Numbered from the stretch's first letter, positions 1 through 7,708 are shown. The stretch: DNA of 64,000 nucleotides from Thauera sp. JM12B12 (GCF_039614725.1 NZ_CP154859.1:2480001-2544000), one strand, 5' to 3'. The notes: generated by a model not told the origin, from the sequence alone. Numbers and translations: made by a program.

Positions 1-986
1 GCATGCAGCCCGGACGCATCGCGGCGCAGGACCGCGCGCGCCACCAGCATGCCCGCCGCCTTGCCACCGATGGTACCGATGCCGATCATGCGCGCCCGCA
101 CTTCGAGCAGATCGTCGAGCGTGAGGTAGCGCTCGAGCAGACGCTGGAGACCGGCCTCCTCCGGAAACAGCAGGCGGGCCAAGCGGGCGAACCAGCTGGC
201 CTCGGCGGCCGTGTCGGGCGCCCCGGCCCGACGCAGGGCGGACACCGTGCGCGCTGCGTCGAAGAGCTGCTGCCAGTGACTGCGGATCTGCTCGTCCTCG
301 AGCCCGGGCCAGCCCGAGCCCGCCAGGATCTCGGCCACCGTGCCGCTGTCGGCCACCGGGCGGAAGCGGTCGCCCGCCTCCCAGGCGTGGATCAGGTTCA
401 TGGCCGCGGCCGACCGGTGCTGCACCTTTATCGGCTTGACGTAGAGCCGGTCACGGCAGCGGAACACGTCCAGCAGGTACTGCGTGGTCTCGGTGATCAT
501 GTCCATCCCGGCGTGCGCATGCCGGTTCCGCAACACACCGAAGTAGGTCACCGTATCCAGATCGAAGAGCCGCGGGCAGGTCAGGCGAAAGAAGTTGCCG
601 AGCATGCGGTCGGACTGCCAGGCGTCGGCCAACTCGGACAGGCAGTCGAACACGTAGAGCGCCTGCGGGCCTGCGGCCTCGATGACCGAGTGCACCTGAT
701 CCACGAAGGCGTCGAAACCATCCTCCGGGCGGGGGCGGTGGATCTCGGCCCCGCCGTCCTCGGGGAGCAGCGTCGCATGGCTGGCGAAGCGGAAGTAGAT
801 CAGCCGGTCGCCGCGCGCCAGCGCCGCGGCTGCATACGGACGCACCAGCGCGCCATAGTCGGCGAGCGACTGGATCTGCCAGACGATGTTGTCGCCCGGC
901 GCGACGCCGGAGAGCACGGCGTCGAGTCCTGGCAGGCCGGTGGTGGGCGCGAAGCCGCGCGCGCGGGGGATGGGCGTCGGGTTCAT
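1..986 (-). CDS. PEP synthase/PPDK-type protein with N-terminal KaiC-like domain (partial)
   Basis: About 328 N-terminal residues are present; the gene runs off the left edge. Residues 1-200 read like a RecA/KaiC-type domain (GLPGLDAVLSGVAPGDN near residue 17, then a YVFDCLSELADAW segment in the Walker-B-like position), but no intact Walker A lysine is visible. Residues from about 300 read IGTIGGKAAGM, the opening of the PEP/pyruvate-binding domain of phosphoenolpyruvate synthase and pyruvate phosphate dikinase. In known families this domain carries out ATP-dependent phosphoryl transfer onto pyruvate. The start at 986 is the first ATG of the frame, and the first residues already match the KaiC-like domain. 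The gene is divergent from the cytochrome gene at 1207. The substrate remains unknown because the catalytic His and C-terminal domains lie outside the window. Confidence 0.8.
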   Translation of the reverse strand, partial: MNPTPIPRARGFAPTTGLPGLDAVLSGVAPGDNIVWQIQSLADYGALVRPYAAAALARGDRLIYFRFASHATLLPEDGGAEIHRPRPEDGFDAFVDQVHSVIEAAGPQALYVFDCLSELADAWQSDRMLGNFFRLTCPRLFDLDTVTYFGVLRNRHAHAGMDMITETTQYLLDVFRCRDRLYVKPIKVQHRSAAAMNLIHAWEAGDRFRPVADSGTVAEILAGSGWPGLEDEQIRSHWQQLFDAARTVSALRRAGAPDTAAEASWFARLARLLFPEEAGLQRLLERYLTLDDLLEVRARMIGIGTIGGKAAGMLVARAVLRRDASGLH

Positions 987-1206
987 CCTGCAACCCTAGC
1001 GCGGCCTGCGCTGCTTGAACAGCAGCCCGGGCCGCAGCCGGCAACGAGCGCCGCAAGGCGGGAACTTTTTGGGCGGCAGCGAACCCTTAGGATCGCGCGT
1101 TCGCCGGGCGAGCATTCGCGGCACGCCGTTTGCTTCTCCAGCGTGCGCATGCCGGCAGCCGCCCTTCGCCCAGCCCAGTCGACCTTCCAGCAAACAGACC
1201 AAGATC

Positions 1207-1668
1207 ATGCCCCGCCCGACCCTGTCCGTCCGCCTTGCCCTTCTTTCCTTGTCCGCCCTTACGCTGGCCGCATGCTCGAGCGAGATTCCCGACACCCATC
1301 CCGAGCAACCGGTGACCAAGCGCCAGCAGGCCTTCAAGGCGATGCTGCGCAGCTTCGAGCCGATGGGAACGATGCTCAAGGACCGTCGCTACGACCCCGA
1401 CGCCTTCGCGCGCCTGGCGAATGAGCTTGCCAGCCTGCGCGAACGACCCTGGTCGCATTTCGGCCCCGATACCAACTACCCGCCCACCAAGGCCCTCCCT
1501 GCCGTTTGGGAGAAACCGGCCGATTTCGAGCAGCGCCGCACATCCTTCATCGAAGCCAGTGACCGGCTGATCGCCGCCGCCACTGCGCGCAACGAAGCAG
1601 ACGCCCGCAGCGCCTACGCCGAGGTCCAGGACAGCTGCAAGGCCTGCCACCGCGATTTCCGCAGATAA
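1207..1668 (+). CDS. Class II (c'-type) cytochrome c lipoprotein
   Basis: A 153-residue protein with a lipoprotein signal peptide (hydrophobic residues 9-20, lipobox LAAC) and one haem-c motif, CKACH, eight residues from the C-terminus. The middle is predicted helical. A C-terminal CxxCH in a four-helix-bundle-sized protein is the hallmark of cytochrome c' and the related class II cytochromes. The frame is open further upstream, but the ATG at 1207 is the one that yields the signal peptide. It should act as a periplasmic, membrane-anchored haem protein; electron transfer or binding of small gases are the usual roles, and which applies here is not visible. It is convergent with the small RNA that ends near 1677. 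Confidence 0.85.
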   Translation: MPRPTLSVRLALLSLSALTLAACSSEIPDTHPEQPVTKRQQAFKAMLRSFEPMGTMLKDRRYDPDAFARLANELASLRERPWSHFGPDTNYPPTKALPAVWEKPADFEQRRTSFIEASDRLIAAATARNEADARSAYAEVQDSCKACHRDFRR

Positions 1669-1676
1669 GTCGGAGA

Positions 1677-1787
1677 GGAAAAGGGCGAAGCGGGCCGGAG
1701 GACTTCATCGGGCCGACGCTGCAGGGGGCAAGACCGTTGAGGGGAGACGATCACGCAGCGCTCACGACTCGGTCCCGCTTCGCACAG
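1677..1787 (-). ncRNA. Candidate sigma-54-dependent small RNA, copy A
   Basis: The minus strand downstream of a perfect -24/-12 promoter can fold into three nested stems. Stem 1 pairs 1770-1783 with 1685-1697 (GCGAAGCGGG arm), stem 2 pairs 1755-1760 with 1717-1722, and stem 3 pairs 1748-1752 with 1732-1736 around the loop UCUCCCCUCAA. The 3' arm of stem 1 is followed by CCUUUUCC, a weak U-tract. A second copy at 10884-10994 has the same layout with compensatory changes in stems 1 and 2. The predicted +1 (about 1787) falls a few bases before stem 1. No coding frame is conserved between the copies. The C/U-rich loop could pair with Shine-Dalgarno sequences; that is inference. I do not recognise the family. 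Confidence 0.7.
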
Positions 1788-1796
1788 CAGTAGATC

Positions 1797-1812
1797 AGCA
1801 AAGCCCGTGCCA
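1797..1812 (-). promoter_or_regulatory. Sigma-54 promoter of small RNA A
   Basis: The minus strand reads TGGCACG-N4-TTGCT, with GG and GC exactly ten bases apart, as the RpoN consensus requires. Its predicted start lies at about 1787, just before the first stem of small RNA A. CTGCC/GGCAG repeats lie 55-90 bp upstream. Confidence 0.8.
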
Positions 1813-1867
1813 GGTTGCTTCAGCCCCGCCGTCCGGGCGTTTCAAGCCGCTCCTGTGCGAAAGCTCA

Positions 1868-1902
1868 CTGCCATCTACTGCCTTGAGGCAGCCATTGCTG
1901 CC
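1868..1902. promoter_or_regulatory. Candidate FisR enhancer site upstream of small RNA A
   Basis: CTGCC occurs at 1868-1872, 1878-1882 and 1898-1902, and GGCAG at 1887-1891. The pair CTGCC-TTGA-GGCAG (1878-1891) is an inverted repeat. The same half-sites lie upstream of the other four sigma-54 promoters of this region. It sits between the 3' end of fisR and the promoter of small RNA A. Confidence 0.6.
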
Positions 1903-1929
1903 AGCTTGGCGTATTGGAGACAGCTCGGC

Positions 1930-3318
1930 CTATCCTTCGCCCGCCGCCGTATCCTCGCCGCCGCGTTCCACCAGTCCGAACTCCTTGAGCCGCCGGTAGA
2001 GCGTACGCTCGCTGATCCCGAGGCGACGTGCCAGTTCGCGCCGGCTGCCGCGGTGGCTGCGCACCGCGCGCAGCATCGCCTGGCGCTGCACCTCATCGAG
2101 ATCGAGCGCATCGCCCGACTGCGCGACCGAAGCGCCAGCAGGCATCGGCCCGGCCCCCCTCGCGCTCGTCGCCTCGGGCTCGGGATGCAGCACCTCTTCC
2201 GGAAGGTGCTCCGGGCCGATCACGTCGCCATCGCACATCAGGCTCGCGCGTTCGAGCACGTTGCGCAGCTCACGCACGTTGCCCGGGAACGCATACGCGC
2301 ACAGCAGCCGCAGCGCGGCCGGTGACAGCGTCAGGCGGCGCTTGGGCGCCACGCGCTCGAGCAGGGAATCGATCAGGAGCGGCAGGTCGCCCTCGCGCTC
2401 GCGCAAGGGCGGCACCGCGATCGGGAAGGTGTTGATACGGAAATACAGGTCCTGACGGAAGCTGCCCTCGGCGATCATGCGCTTGAGCGGGCGGTGGGTG
2501 GCGGAGACCAGGCGGATGTCCGCGCGGCGCAGCTCGGTGGAACCGACCCGGCGATAGGTGCCGGTCTCGAGCAGACGCAGCAGCTTGACCTGCATCGCTA
2601 GCGGGATATCGCCGACCTCGTCGAGGAACAGCGTGCCGCCACTGGCCGCCTCGACGAGGCCGGGCTTGCGCGCGGTGGCGCCGGTGAAGGCGCCGCGCTC
2701 ATGACCGAAGACCTCGCTTTCGAACAGAGTCTCGGGGAGGCCCGAGCAGTCCACCACCACGAACGGTCCTTCCGCGCGACGGCTCGCCTCATGCACGGCG
2801 GTCGCGAGCAATTCCTTGCCGGTGCCCGATTCGCCCTGCAGCAACACGCTCGCATCGGAGGGCGCCACGCGCGCGATCATCTCCAGCATGCGCTGGAAGG
2901 CGGGCGAGCGACCGATCAGGCCGCGGTGATCCGACACGCCGCGGGCAACGTGCATCGGCTCCATCTTCTCGATGAACCAGGCGATATCGCCCTTCGCGTC
3001 GCGCACCGGCGACAGCTCGATGTTCACGTACTCCTCGCCGCGCGGCGTGTGGTGCAGGTGCAGCACACGCTCACGCTGACCCGAAGCCAGGCTGCGGGCA
3101 AGCGGGCAGGACTCGCCGGCGCGATCGCAGGGGACACTGTAGTGATGGCTGACGTCGTAGCAGGTACGCCCCACGACGTTGCGACCATCCGGCCATGACG
3201 CGCGATAGGCCGCATTGGCGGCGATGATGCGGTAATCGCGGTCGCACAGGATATGCGGCTCGGGCAAGGTCTCGAGGAAGGACACCAACTCGGGAAGCGG
3301 GCGCAGATCGGGCGGCAT
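1930..3318 (-). CDS. fisR: FisR-type sigma-54-dependent sulfane-sulfur-responsive activator
   Basis: A 462-residue enhancer-binding protein: a PAS-type sensor domain (about 8-120), an AAA+ sigma-54 activation domain (about 133-365) with Walker A GESGTGKE at 162-169, the sigma-54 contact loop GAFTGA and Walker [10 protein letters not shown], and a C-terminal Fis-type helix-turn-helix (about 415-450). The sensor domain has Cys25, Cys53, Cys64 and Cys71. Positions 53, 64 and 71 coincide with the cysteines that, as I recall, sense sulfane sulfur in Cupriavidus FisR. Known FisR proteins activate sqr-pdo genes through sigma-54. Here the gene is divergent from a sigma-54-driven peroxiredoxin operon, and persulfide dioxygenase and sulfide:quinone oxidoreductase genes lie nearby. 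Repeats 27-50 bp upstream may also allow autoregulation. Confidence 0.87.
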   Translation of the reverse strand: MPPDLRPLPELVSFLETLPEPHILCDRDYRIIAANAAYRASWPDGRNVVGRTCYDVSHHYSVPCDRAGESCPLARSLASGQRERVLHLHHTPRGEEYVNIELSPVRDAKGDIAWFIEKMEPMHVARGVSDHRGLIGRSPAFQRMLEMIARVAPSDASVLLQGESGTGKELLATAVHEASRRAEGPFVVVDCSGLPETLFESEVFGHERGAFTGATARKPGLVEAASGGTLFLDEVGDIPLAMQVKLLRLLETGTYRRVGSTELRRADIRLVSATHRPLKRMIAEGSFRQDLYFRINTFPIAVPPLREREGDLPLLIDSLLERVAPKRRLTLSPAALRLLCAYAFPGNVRELRNVLERASLMCDGDVIGPEHLPEEVLHPEPEATSARGAGPMPAGASVAQSGDALDLDEVQRQAMLRAVRSHRGSRRELARRLGISERTLYRRLKEFGLVERGGEDTAAGEG

Positions 3319-3344
3319 GTCGTGTCACTCCTGACGTCAGCTCT

Positions 3345-3369
3345 GGCAGAAATCTGCCGTGCTGGCAGA
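3345..3369. promoter_or_regulatory. Candidate FisR operator between fisR and the peroxiredoxin gene
   Basis: Three half-sites, GGCAGA (3345-3350), TCTGCC (3353-3358) and GGCAGA (3364-3369), form two overlapping inverted repeats with spacers of 2 and 5 bases. They lie about 130-150 bp upstream of the peroxiredoxin sigma-54 promoter, a normal enhancer distance, and 27 bp upstream of fisR. A separate palindrome CTGACGTCAG sits at 3331-3340. Confidence 0.6.
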
Positions 3370-3495
3370 TCTTACCTCAATCGCCCACGCGAGATTTCCG
3401 CAGGCGTTGATGTCCGGTAAAGCCCAAGACCCTCAGGCCCAATGCGGGCTACGACCCCGCGGCCAAGCCCCGACACCTTGCTTGCGACTGAGCCT

Positions 3496-3511
3496 TGGCA
3501 CGTGAATTGCG
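3496..3511 (+). promoter_or_regulatory. Sigma-54 promoter of the peroxiredoxin-dsrE operon
   Basis: TGGCACG-TGAA-TTGCG gives GG at 3497-3498 and GC at 3509-3510, the exact RpoN spacing. The expected start is near 3521, leaving a leader of about 140 bases before the gene at 3664. The rest of the 345-bp gap between fisR and the peroxiredoxin gene holds only the operator repeats and an AT-rich leader. Confidence 0.85.
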
Positions 3512-3663
3512 TTCTGAGCAATGCCTAGGTTTAAACAGTTATCCCATTAGGCATAGCTCTCAGCTATGAATGCAATTCACAGAAGTAGCATGCAATCTCA
3601 ATTAGCCTCTTCTAATTCTGAACCCGTCGTAATCCTTCATCGTCACTGCCACGGAGCTTCATC

Positions 3664-4308
3664 ATGGAAAACGCAGCCCAATTCAGCTTCCCCCGCCTCA
3701 ATGAGCCAGCCCCCGCCTTCAACGTCCGGACCACCCACGGCGAGCGCTCGCTTGCGGACTATCGCGGCAAGTGGTTGATCCTGTTCTCCCACCCAGCCGA
3801 CTTTACCCCGGTGTGCACCACCGAGTTCATCGGCTTTGCCAACGCGGCGCCCAAGTTCGCCGAGATGAATTGCGAGCTGCTGGGCCTGTCGATCGACAGC
3901 CTTTTCTCGCACCTGGCCTGGACACGCAACATCAAGGAGAAATTCGGCGTCGACATCCCGTTCCCGATCATCGAGGACATCAAGATGGACGTCGCCCGCG
4001 CCTACGGCATGGTCCATCCCGGCGCCGCCGACACCCAGGCCGTGCGCGCAACCTTCTTCATCGACCCGAATGGCGTCCTGCGCGCCATGGTGTATTACCC
4101 GATGAGCAATGGTCGCAGCATCGACGAGTTCGTCCGCCTGCTGCAGGCGCTGCAGGCCTCGGACGAGCATGGCGTGGCCACGCCCGAGAACTGGTGCCCG
4201 GGCAAAGACGTGATCGTTTCCCCGCCCAAGACCACCGAGGCGGCCGACAAGCGCGCCACCGAGGGCTACAACACGGTCGACTGGTACTTCTCCACCAGGT
4301 CGCTGTAA
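3664..4308 (+). CDS. 1-Cys (Prx6-type) peroxiredoxin
   Basis: A 214-residue protein with the peroxidatic motif HPADFTPVCTTE (Cys51) typical of the Prx6/AhpC-TSA family. Length and C-terminal extension fit Prx6 rather than the shorter 2-Cys type. It should reduce peroxides in the cytosol; there is no signal peptide. A ribosome-binding sequence, ggagc, precedes the ATG. It is the first gene behind a sigma-54 promoter divergent from fisR and is followed 109 bp later by a dsrE-like gene, so it is probably induced with the sulfur-stress genes. Peroxiredoxins can also act on polysulfides or persulfides; that role here is inference. Other cysteines (in MNCELL and NWCPG) are present, but neither sits in an obvious resolving position. 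Confidence 0.9.
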   Translation: MENAAQFSFPRLNEPAPAFNVRTTHGERSLADYRGKWLILFSHPADFTPVCTTEFIGFANAAPKFAEMNCELLGLSIDSLFSHLAWTRNIKEKFGVDIPFPIIEDIKMDVARAYGMVHPGAADTQAVRATFFIDPNGVLRAMVYYPMSNGRSIDEFVRLLQALQASDEHGVATPENWCPGKDVIVSPPKTTEAADKRATEGYNTVDWYFSTRSL

Positions 4309-4417
4309 GCGCCCTGCCCTGCGGCATGACTCTCCCGATCGGCCCGGATCCCGTCCGCAAACCCACTCGTAGCCGCCGGTCTGCGGGCGCCTTCCGACTC
4401 ACCAAAGGAATCCCAGC

Positions 4418-4834
4418 ATGAAGAAAACCCTCGTTGCCCTCGCCATCGCCTTCGCCTCCACCACTGCATTTGCCGACAAGCAGGCCGTCACCGTCGTCCT
4501 CAACGCCGAGAGCCCGATGACCCAGGGCATGGCCATGGTGCTGGCCAACCAGATGCAGGAACAGGGCGCACAGGTCGACATCCTGCTATGCGATCAGGCC
4601 GGCGACCTCGCACTCAAGGGTGCCGGCGGCGACGCGCTCAAGCCCAACAACGTGACGCCGGCACAGTTGCTCGACGGCGCGCTGAAGAAGGGCGCCACCG
4701 CCTCGGTATGCGCGCTCTACCTGCCCAACAGTGGCAAGCAAGCCGAAGACCTGAAGGACGGTATCAAGCCGGCGAAGCCCGCCGACATGGGCGCCGCACT
4801 GCTGGAGCCGAACCGCAAAGTCATCGGTTTCTGA
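4418..4834 (+). CDS. Periplasmic DsrE-family protein
   Basis: A 138-residue protein with a Sec signal peptide (residues 1-19, cleavage after AFA) and a small alpha/beta DsrE/F-type domain. Two cysteines lie in short conserved-looking contexts (ILLCDQAG, ASVCALYLPN). DsrE-family proteins bind or relay sulfur as persulfide on cysteine; export to the periplasm is a common variant. A ribosome-binding sequence, aaagga, precedes the ATG at 4418. It lies 109 bp behind the peroxiredoxin gene on the same strand with no clear terminator between, so it is probably in the same sigma-54 operon. A sulfane-sulfur carrier role fits the neighbourhood but is inference. Confidence 0.75.
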   Translation: MKKTLVALAIAFASTTAFADKQAVTVVLNAESPMTQGMAMVLANQMQEQGAQVDILLCDQAGDLALKGAGGDALKPNNVTPAQLLDGALKKGATASVCALYLPNSGKQAEDLKDGIKPAKPADMGAALLEPNRKVIGF

Positions 4835-4849
4835 TTGGCGAGTTCTATT

Positions 4850-4862
4850 GCAACTTTGTTGC
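4850..4862. promoter_or_regulatory. Candidate operator of the zinc-receptor operon
   Basis: GCAAC-TTT-GTTGC is a perfect inverted repeat in an AT-richer patch, 32 bp before the small membrane-protein gene that precedes znuD. Palindromes of this kind are typical of Fur-family (Zur) sites. Assignment to Zur rests only on the receptor downstream. Confidence 0.4.
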
Positions 4863-4893
4863 CTTAGAAAGATCCCCACCCTAGAATGCGGCG

Positions 4894-5346
4894 ATGTCCT
4901 GCGCCGCACCCGCAGCCCGGCCCCGCGCCGGGCTGCGTGCTTTCTTCCTGTCGCTTCCGCACCCCCGCCGACTCGCCCGCCGCATCAGCGACGGACACGT
5001 GCTTGCCGGCAGGGCGCTGCTGGTCGTGCTTGCGCTCGCGCTGCTCGCCGCGCAGATCGAGGTGCACGCCCATGCCCTGACCCATCTGGCAGAGACAACC
5101 CGGGCTGCCGCGAACGATGCATCGCCGGGCGAGGAAGACCGCCGTCACGCCGGCGCCCTCTGCCTGGAATGCCTGGCGCTCGCCGCGCTCGAGCTTCCTC
5201 CGGCCGCGCCGGCGACCTTCACCTGTGACGATGATGGCGCCGCGCTCACGCCGACCGCCCTCGCGCCGTCCCCCTCGTCGTCCAGCCCGCGGCGGCCACG
5301 CTGCCGCGCGCCGCCCTCATCGGCCCTTCGCCCCATCCCCTGCTGA
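4894..5346 (+). CDS. Small membrane protein upstream of the zinc receptor, unknown function
   Basis: A 150-residue frame with one strong hydrophobic segment (about residues 40-58), followed by HAHALTH, a CLEC motif near residue 90 and a low-complexity Pro/Ser/Arg tail. His and Cys pairs beside a single membrane span suggest metal binding and resemble the small DUF2946-like proteins often found beside metal TonB receptors; that match is from memory. The first ATG after the candidate operator is at 4894. The gene ends 110 bp before znuD on the same strand. The long tail could mean that the true product ends differently; a frameshift cannot be excluded. Confidence 0.5.
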   Translation: MSCAAPAARPRAGLRAFFLSLPHPRRLARRISDGHVLAGRALLVVLALALLAAQIEVHAHALTHLAETTRAAANDASPGEEDRRHAGALCLECLALAALELPPAAPATFTCDDDGAALTPTALAPSPSSSSPRRPRCRAPPSSALRPIPC

Positions 5347-5456
5347 AACCGTCGGGTCCGTGACCCGGCCTGCATGACGCCTCTCCGTCCGGTGCGCTAG
5401 CCCGGACGCGGGACGGCCTTTTCCTTGCGCAAACAGAACACGAAGGAAGAACACCG

Positions 5457-7511
5457 ATGTCCAGGCTTCAAACCTCACCCACCCCGCTCATGCTGAGCCT
5501 CGCCCTCGCTTTCGGGTCCGCCGCCGCGTACGCGGACGACACCGCGCTTGCCCCGGTCACCGTCTCGGCCAGCGCGCTGGCGCTCGGCAGCGATCAGATG
5601 AGCACCCCGGTCAGCGTGATCGCCGGCGACGAGCTCGTACGCCGTCGTGCCGCCACGCTCGGCGAGACGCTGGCCGGCGAACCCGGCATCGCCGCCAGCT
5701 ACTTCGGGGCCGGCGCCAGCCGGCCCATCATCCGTGGCATGGACGGGCCGCGCGTCAAGCTGCTGTCGGACGGCAGCGAGATCATGGACGCATCCACGAT
5801 CAGCCCCGACCATGCCGTGGCGATCGAGCCGATGCTGAGCGAGCAGATCGAGGTGCTGCGCGGCCCGTCCGCGCTCGCCTATGGCGGCGGCGCGATCGGC
5901 GGCGTGGTGAACGTGCTCGACAAGCGCGTCCCCACCGCGGTCCCCGAACGCGGGGTCGAAGGCAGCGTGGAACTGCGCGCCGACAGTGTCGCGAATGGCG
6001 TCGCCGGCGCGTTCGAAGTCACCGCGGGCAGCGGCAACCTCGCCTTCCACGCCGAAGGGCTCAAGCGCGACGCGCGCGACTACCGTGTCGGCAGCGGCTG
6101 GGACCACGGCCGGGTCGGGGGCAGCTACAACCAGACCGAGACCGGCAGCCTCGGCGTGTCGTGGGTGGGCGCGCGCGGCTATCTCGGTGTCGCGTATAGC
6201 CGTCAGCGGAACGAGTACGGGCTGCCCGGCCACAGCCATGAATACGAAGCCTGCCACCCGCACGGCGACCACCTGCACTGCGGCCACCACGGCGAGGAAG
6301 ACGATCACGAGCATGAACACGACGAGCACGCCGCCACCCCGTACGTGAAGCTCGACAGCGAACGTTGGGACCTGCGCGGCGAACTGCTGGAACCCTTCGC
6401 CGGCTTCACCCGCGCCCGCCTGCGCGCGTCCTACACCGACTACGGCCACGACGAGATCGAGCAGGACGAAGGGATCGACAGCGTCGGCACCCGCTTCCGC
6501 AGCAAGGCCAGCGATGCCCGTGTCGAACTCGAACATGCGCCGCTCGGCGGCTGGCGCGGTGTGCTCGGCCTGCAGACCGGCCGCCGCGACTTCCGCGCGG
6601 ACGGCGATGAAGCCTACGTATCGCCGACCGTGACGACCCGGCACGCGGCCTTCCTGATCGAGGAGTACACACTGGCCGACTGGCGCTTCGAAGCCGGGCT
6701 GCGTCACGAATGGCAGGACATCGACGTGGACAGCAGCACCCAGCGCGACCGCAGCCACCGCGGCAACTCGGTGTCGCTCGGCGCGGTGTGGGACTTCGCC
6801 CCGCAGTACAGCCTGGGCATGACGCTGTCGCGCACCCAGCGCCTGCCGACGGCCGAGGAACTCTACGCGCGCGGCCTGCACATGGCGACCAGCACCTGGG
6901 AACGCGGCAACCCCGAGCTGAAGGCGGAGACGGCCAACAACGTCGACCTGACGCTGCGCAAGCTCGCCGGTCCGACTACCCTCTCCGTCAGCGTGTTCCA
7001 CAACCGCATCGACGACTACATCCACGCCCGCACGCTCGACGCCTACGAGGACTTCCAGCTCATCGAGTACGCCCAGCGCGACGCCCGCTTCACCGGCATC
7101 GAGGGCGCCATCCGCCAGCAGCTCGACGCCACCTTCGGCCTGACGCTCTTCGGCGACTACGTTCGCGCCAGGCTCGAGGCCGGCGACGGCGACCGCGACC
7201 TGCCGCGCATCCCGGCTCATCGCGTCGGCCTGCGACTGGATGCCAAGTGGAATGCCTGGCGTGCCGAAGCCGAGGTCTATCGCGTCGGCCGCCAGGACGA
7301 TGTCGCCGCGTTCGAGCTTGAGACGCCGGGCTACAACATGGTCAATGTCGGCCTGAGCTACAGCGGCCGCTACAAGGCCACGCCCTGGCAGGTCTACGTC
7401 AAGGGCAACAACCTCGGCAACCAGCTGGCCTACGCGCACACCTCGTTCATCAAGAACGTCGCCCCGCTCGAAGGTCGTAACCTGGTGGTCGGGATGAGGC
7501 TCGGTTTCTGA
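5457..7511 (+). CDS. znuD: ZnuD-like TonB-dependent zinc receptor
   Basis: A 684-residue outer-membrane receptor: a signal peptide (1-26), a plug domain (about 30-160, with VSASALALGSDQ near the mature N-terminus) and a beta-barrel ending in the terminal aromatic GMRLGF. An extracellular loop around residues 260-300 is extremely rich in His, Asp and Glu with two Cys (CHPHGDHLHCGHH, DHEHEHDEH). This is characteristic of zinc receptors of the ZnuD type. It should import zinc with TonB energy. A ribosome-binding sequence, gaaggaag, precedes the ATG. A GCAAC/GTTGC palindrome upstream of the preceding small gene may be the zinc-responsive operator. It interrupts the sulfur-related genes and has no evident link to them. 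Confidence 0.85.
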   Translation: MSRLQTSPTPLMLSLALAFGSAAAYADDTALAPVTVSASALALGSDQMSTPVSVIAGDELVRRRAATLGETLAGEPGIAASYFGAGASRPIIRGMDGPRVKLLSDGSEIMDASTISPDHAVAIEPMLSEQIEVLRGPSALAYGGGAIGGVVNVLDKRVPTAVPERGVEGSVELRADSVANGVAGAFEVTAGSGNLAFHAEGLKRDARDYRVGSGWDHGRVGGSYNQTETGSLGVSWVGARGYLGVAYSRQRNEYGLPGHSHEYEACHPHGDHLHCGHHGEEDDHEHEHDEHAATPYVKLDSERWDLRGELLEPFAGFTRARLRASYTDYGHDEIEQDEGIDSVGTRFRSKASDARVELEHAPLGGWRGVLGLQTGRRDFRADGDEAYVSPTVTTRHAAFLIEEYTLADWRFEAGLRHEWQDIDVDSSTQRDRSHRGNSVSLGAVWDFAPQYSLGMTLSRTQRLPTAEELYARGLHMATSTWERGNPELKAETANNVDLTLRKLAGPTTLSVSVFHNRIDDYIHARTLDAYEDFQLIEYAQRDARFTGIEGAIRQQLDATFGLTLFGDYVRARLEAGDGDRDLPRIPAHRVGLRLDAKWNAWRAEAEVYRVGRQDDVAAFELETPGYNMVNVGLSYSGRYKATPWQVYVKGNNLGNQLAYAHTSFIKNVAPLEGRNLVVGMRLGF

Positions 7512-7518
7512 CCGGTGT

Positions 7519-7546
7519 CGGAGGGCGCATCATCAAATGCCCTCCG
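7519..7546 (+). terminator. Hairpin after znuD
   Basis: CGGAGGGC (7519-7526) pairs perfectly with GCCCTCCG (7539-7546) eight bases after the znuD stop. No T-run follows, so it may stabilise the 3' end or act as a weak terminator. Confidence 0.45.
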
Positions 7547-7558
7547 GCACACGTGCGC

Positions 7559-7593
7559 TGCCATCAACGACACACTTGCTGCCGCGTGGCAGC
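7559..7593. promoter_or_regulatory. Candidate FisR enhancer upstream of the slac1-pdo operon
   Basis: A CTGCC half-site at 7559-7563 is followed by the inverted repeat GCTGCC-GCGT-GGCAGC at 7578-7593. These lie 100-135 bp upstream of the sigma-54 promoter at 7693 and match the half-sites at 1868, 3345 and 11086-11220. Confidence 0.6.
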
Positions 7594-7692
7594 GCACAGA
7601 CCCTCGGTCCCGAACACGCGCTGAGCCTCGACGTCCTCCGTTTCACGCGGATTGCCCGGGTTTCTCGGGCGGCCCCAAACGTCGCCCGGCCG

Positions 7693-7708
7693 TGGCATGT
7701 TGTTTGCT
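7693..7708 (+). promoter_or_regulatory. Sigma-54 promoter of the slac1-pdo operon
   Basis: TGGCATG-TTGT-TTGCT with GG at 7694-7695 and GC at 7706-7707, ten bases apart. The expected start is near 7719, about 30 bases before the ATG at 7748. Confidence 0.82.

Noticed and set aside
1060..1100. GGAACTT followed by CCTTA before the cytochrome c' gene, as a sigma-E promoter
   Set aside because: The -35 part fits but the -10 does not match TCTGA at the right distance.
1677..1787. Copies A and B as a plus-strand RNA or a mobile repeat
   Set aside because: The U-tracts and -24/-12 promoters exist only on the minus strand, and no terminal target duplications or transposase is visible.
5475..7439. 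A 654-codon frame antisense to znuD
   Set aside because: No motif or signal; composition mirrors the complement of the receptor gene.
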